This document shows positions 41,155 to 43,894 of a stretch of 43,894 bases of DNA, piece after piece. A program made the translations under genes and the position numbers. Every line of letters starts with the position of its first letter. The stretch's first letter is position 1. The notes under the pieces are model-generated. The model was not told where the DNA came from. It saw nothing but the letters and a program-made list of their open reading frames with translations, and searched no databases. The stretch spans positions 1-43,894 of the forward strand of contig NZ_PVNK01000013.1 of the NCBI RefSeq assembly GCF_002994615.1. Reading direction: 5' to 3'. The stretch comes from Enhygromyxa salina (lineage in GTDB: Bacteria; Myxococcota_A; Polyangia; Nannocystales; Nannocystaceae).

Positions 41155-41988
41155 ATGGCCAAGTCCAAAAAAGCTCGCCCCCTACCGCCGCTCGTCCCGG
41201 GGTTGATCGACAGCCACTGCCACCTCGACTACGAGCCGATGAGCTCCGACATCACCGGCACCCTCGCCCGCGCCCGCGCAGCCGGGGTCGAGCAGTGCGT
41301 CCACATCGGCTGCAGCCCCGAGACCATGGCCCCCGCCGTCGAGCTCGCCCAGGCCCACGCCGACGTGTTCGCGAGCGTCGGGATCCACCCCCACGAGGCC
41401 CACCACCTCGACGACGCGCTGCTCGGCCAGATCGAGCAGCTCGCCCGCGCCGAACAGGTCGTGGCGATCGGCGAGACCGGCCTCGACTACCACTACGACT
41501 TCTCGCCGCGGGCCGGTCAGCTCGTCGCCTTCGGGCGCCAGATCGAGCTGGCCAAAGCCCTCGACATGCCGCTGGTCCTGCACATCCGCGACGCCCACGC
41601 CGACGCCTGGGCCGTGCTCGCCGAGCATCCGCCCCGCGACAACCCCGGCGTCGTACACTGCTTCACCGGCACCGCGGCCGAGGCCGAGCGCTGGCTCGAG
41701 CTCGGCTGGCACATCTCGTTCTCGGGCATCGCCACGTTCAAGAAGGCCGAGGAGCTGCGGCGGGCCGCGGCCCTGGTCCCGACCGAGCGCATCATGCTCG
41801 AGACCGACGCCCCCTACCTGGCGCCCGAGCCCCTGCGCGGCCGCAAGAACGAGCCCGCGAACGTGGCCTTCACCTGCGTCGCGCTGGCCGGGCTCCGCGG
41901 TCAAGCGCCCGCCGAGCTCGCCGCGCGAGCGGCCGCCAACACCCGCGCCTTGTTTCGCCTCCCGCCTCCGGCGCCTCCGTCACCGTGA
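41155..41988 (+). CDS. TatD family metal-dependent hydrolase
   Basis: This 277-residue protein belongs to the TatD family of TIM-barrel metal hydrolases, several of which act as 3'-5' DNA exonucleases or deacylate D-aminoacyl-tRNA. The ligands are in place: HCHLD at the end of the first strand, the Glu of GETGLDYHYD, His of LVLHIRDAHAD, His of VVHCFTG, and Asp of LETDAPYLAPEP. The stretch GRKNEPANV that follows is typical of the family. It lacks a signal peptide. Which of the E. coli paralogs (TatD, YcfH, YjjV) it corresponds to is not determined, so no symbol is given. ATG 41155 has no clear ribosome-binding site or -10 box at the usual place. Confidence 0.92.
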   Translation: MAKSKKARPLPPLVPGLIDSHCHLDYEPMSSDITGTLARARAAGVEQCVHIGCSPETMAPAVELAQAHADVFASVGIHPHEAHHLDDALLGQIEQLARAEQVVAIGETGLDYHYDFSPRAGQLVAFGRQIELAKALDMPLVLHIRDAHADAWAVLAEHPPRDNPGVVHCFTGTAAEAERWLELGWHISFSGIATFKKAEELRRAAALVPTERIMLETDAPYLAPEPLRGRKNEPANVAFTCVALAGLRGQAPAELAARAAANTRALFRLPPPAPPSP

Positions 41989-42030
41989 GCCCGATCACCG
42001 AGGTGAGCGGCGTTCGTCGCCTTCGGCCGC

Positions 42031-42036
42031 TACCAT
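42031..42036 (+). promoter_or_regulatory. -10-like box TACCAT, seven bases before the FG-GAP gene
   Basis: TACCAT is followed by seven bases and ATG 42044, without a ribosome-binding site. The preceding gene stops 55 bases upstream, so the box lies in a short gap and could allow independent transcription. Confidence 0.4.
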
Positions 42037-42043
42037 CGCGGCG

Positions 42044-43858
42044 ATGGCTTCCCTCGACCACACCACGGGTCTCGCTGCGAAGGTCGCGTCCGCGGCGGCG
42101 CTGATCGCCGGGCTCTCGCTGAGCCAGACGGCCACGGCTGCCCCGCTCGTCGACCGCATCAACGGCGCCCTCGATCCCCAGGCCTGCGACGGCCAGGGGT
42201 GCTGGACCAACCATCTGCGCGTCACCGACCTCGACGGCGACGGCGACCTCGACATCCTCCTGGCCAACTACGCCGACTTCTTCAACGGCAACAACAGCCC
42301 CGAGCCCCTCGTCGCCTACCTCAACGACGGCAGCGGGAGCTTCAGCAACGCCTCGGCGGCCGCGCTCGGCGACTACAGCGGCAACGTCCGCATGGTCGCC
42401 GTCGGCGACGTCGACGGCGACGGCGCGCCCGATCTCTACGCGCCCGACGGAGCGGGCAACGCCCACGTGCTGTTCATCAACGACGGCAGCGGGGCGTTCA
42501 CCGACGAGGCCGATCTGCGCTTGCCCAACGACTACCCCCAGGGCGCGGCCGCGCGGATGGCCGACGTCGACGGCGACGGCGACCTCGACATCTTCGCGGC
42601 CGACGGCTACGCGAGCAACGGCCCGCCCGGGCACCTGTACATCAACGACGGCAGCGGGGTGTTCACCGAGGCCATGGGCGCGATCCCGGGCTCGATCGAG
42701 GGCAGCGACATCGACGACGTCGAGTTCTTCGACGCCGACCGCGACTTCGACCTCGATCTGATCGTCAACGCCCACCAGGGCGGGACCGGGGCCCTGTGGC
42801 TCAACGACGGCACCGGCAACTTCACGGCCGAGACCTCGATCGACCCGCCCGCGACGAGCAACTTCCACTACAACATCGCGCCTTGCGACGTCGACGGCGA
42901 CGGCGACCTCGATCTGTGGATCGACAACATCGGCGGCGGCTTCCGGGAGCAGCTGCTGATCAACGACGGCGCCGGCAACTTTAGTGACGAGACCGACGCC
43001 CGCGTCGACGGCAACCCCGGCGAGGACGACAACGGGGTCATCTGCGTCGACATCGACGACGACGGCGACTTCGACGCGGTCGTCGTCTCGCTCGGCACGC
43101 CCGAGCGCCTGCTCGAGAACGACGGCAGCGGCAACTTCACCTACGTCGCCGACTCCTTCCCGGGCCCGACCGACTGCACGCTGTGGGGCGAGTTCGGCGA
43201 CCTCAACGGCGACGGCCGCCTCGATCTGGTGACCGGCCAGGGCGAGTGCAGCTCCGCGGACGAGGTCTACCTCGGCAACATGCTCCAGCCCGCGGACAGC
43301 CAGCCCCCGCGGATCATCGCCGTCGACGCGCCGAGCATGGCCCCGGCCGACGCCGAGGTCCCCGTGACCTTCGCCGTCAGCGATCGGACCGTGACCGACG
43401 AGGGGCCCCGCCTCGCTCGGGCCTACGCCACCGTTGATCCGGACGGCGCCGGGACCGAGGTCGAGGGCTGGTTCCTCGGCGGCGACCTGTTCCGGGTCAT
43501 GCTGCCCGGCGCCCCCTCGGGAACGGTGGTCTTTCAGGTCTGCGCCGAGGACCGCGCGGGCAACACGGCCTGCTCCGAGGCCGAGATGTACGAGATCGGC
43601 GGCGGACCCGGAGACGGCGACGGCGACGGCGACCCGGGCGACGGCGACGGCGACGGCGATCCCGGCGACGGCGACGGCGACGGCGACCCGGGCGACGACA
43701 CCGACGACAGCGCCGAGACCGGCGGGCTCCCCGTTGACGGCGAGGGCGGCGAGGGCGGCGAGGGCTGCTCATGCACCCAGCAGTCCCCCGCCAACGCGCC
43801 GCTTGGATCCGCAGGCCTGGCCCTCCTCACGCTCGCCTTCCTCCGTCGGCGCCGCTGA
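42044..43858 (+). CDS. FG-GAP/VCBS-repeat protein with MYXO-CTERM tail
   Basis: This 604-residue exported protein has a signal peptide (cleavage near residue 33, ATAAP), then seven FG-GAP/VCBS-type repeats with calcium-binding loops of the form D-x-D-x-D-G-x-x-D: DLDGDGDLD, DVDGDGAPD, DVDGDGDLD, DADRDFDLD, DVDGDGDLD, DIDDDGDFD and DLNGDGRLD, likely a beta-propeller. An immunoglobulin-like module (VPVTFAVSDRTVTDEGPRL), a GDGDGD/GDPGDGD linker and a C-terminal Cys pair with hydrophobic helix and Arg tail (GCSCTQQSPANAPLGSAG, LLTLAFLRRRR) follow; this is a MYXO-CTERM sorting tail. Such proteins are surface-anchored adhesins or sugar/peptide binders. The linker DNA is a hexanucleotide minisatellite. 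A hairpin terminator follows the stop. Confidence 0.88.
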   Translation: MASLDHTTGLAAKVASAAALIAGLSLSQTATAAPLVDRINGALDPQACDGQGCWTNHLRVTDLDGDGDLDILLANYADFFNGNNSPEPLVAYLNDGSGSFSNASAAALGDYSGNVRMVAVGDVDGDGAPDLYAPDGAGNAHVLFINDGSGAFTDEADLRLPNDYPQGAAARMADVDGDGDLDIFAADGYASNGPPGHLYINDGSGVFTEAMGAIPGSIEGSDIDDVEFFDADRDFDLDLIVNAHQGGTGALWLNDGTGNFTAETSIDPPATSNFHYNIAPCDVDGDGDLDLWIDNIGGGFREQLLINDGAGNFSDETDARVDGNPGEDDNGVICVDIDDDGDFDAVVVSLGTPERLLENDGSGNFTYVADSFPGPTDCTLWGEFGDLNGDGRLDLVTGQGECSSADEVYLGNMLQPADSQPPRIIAVDAPSMAPADAEVPVTFAVSDRTVTDEGPRLARAYATVDPDGAGTEVEGWFLGGDLFRVMLPGAPSGTVVFQVCAEDRAGNTACSEAEMYEIGGGPGDGDGDGDPGDGDGDGDPGDGDGDGDPGDDTDDSAETGGLPVDGEGGEGGEGCSCTQQSPANAPLGSAGLALLTLAFLRRRR

Positions 43859-43862
43859 TGCC

Positions 43863-43888
43863 GTCCGGGGCACTTGACGCCCCCGGAC
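43863..43888 (+). terminator. hairpin terminator after the FG-GAP gene
   Basis: GTCCGGGG and CCCCGGAC pair perfectly over eight bases around a ten-base loop, five bases after the stop codon. The window ends six bases later, so a following U-tract cannot be judged. Confidence 0.6.
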
Positions 43889-43894
43889 CCCTCC

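Overview
The window reads as chromosomal DNA of a high-GC, marine-type myxobacterium, most likely Nannocystaceae (Myxococcota). The pointers are lipoproteins with Gly-Asp hexapeptide linkers, two proteins ending in MYXO-CTERM-like sorting tails, an IgGFc-binding-domain lipoprotein, a sigma factor paired with a Ser/Thr kinase, a TIGR02996+LRR protein, and almost invariant G/C in third codon positions. This placement is inferred from protein style; no rRNA is present. The only RNA gene seen is a tRNA-Val(CAC). No insertion sequence, prophage, CRISPR array or plasmid function is visible.

Layout. 0.3-3.7 kb: a Uma2-fold protein, a copy of a structured repeat, an IgGFc-binding lipoprotein and a small secreted protein whose upstream region carries a hairpin and 22-bp tandem repeats. 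3.9-7.7 kb: an ECF-type sigma factor followed by a kinase with TPR-like repeats. 7.7-11.9 kb: a tightly overlapping three-gene operon (MYXO-CTERM zinc metalloprotease, W-S-M-Y-A-P-N-P protein, HTTM/vitamin-K-carboxylase-like membrane protein). 12.0-14.0 kb: divergent PBP4-like DD-peptidase and a small basic protein. 14.0-19.8 kb: operon of a carboxypeptidase-regulatory-domain protein, a DsbD-N-like lipoprotein and PrkA. 20.1-22.4 kb: a kinase-like protein with NFG in place of DFG, a STAS-like protein, RidA and tRNA-Val. 22.4-28.2 kb: four-gene RND efflux operon with translational-coupling overlaps. 28.3-33.7 kb: potassium-channel-like protein, lipase, MsrB, a membrane protein and two divergent fatty-acid desaturases. 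33.7-34.1 kb: hairpin and a 43-bp-period repeat array. 34.1-43.9 kb: P-type ATPase, cytochrome P450, LRR protein, hydrolase lipoprotein, second copy of the structured repeat, TatD hydrolase and an FG-GAP MYXO-CTERM protein ending in a hairpin terminator.

Three observations stand out. (1) Many transcription-unit-leading genes lack a Shine-Dalgarno and instead have a TAnnnT -10-like box exactly 6-7 nt before the start codon, the architecture of leaderless transcription. (2) An approximately 235-bp repeat occurs twice in inverted orientation at the two ends of the window; each copy holds an approximately 20-bp inverted repeat whose distal half has changed in both arms in a compensating way, so the fold and not only the sequence is conserved. 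(3) The protease/partner/HTTM operon looks like a candidate envelope protein-modification cassette. A single palindromic TTGCAA also appears to act as the -35 box of two divergent promoters (ridA and tRNA-Val).

Starts were chosen from motif position, third-position GC and ribosome-binding or leaderless signals; several differ from the longest open frame, as stated in each entry.
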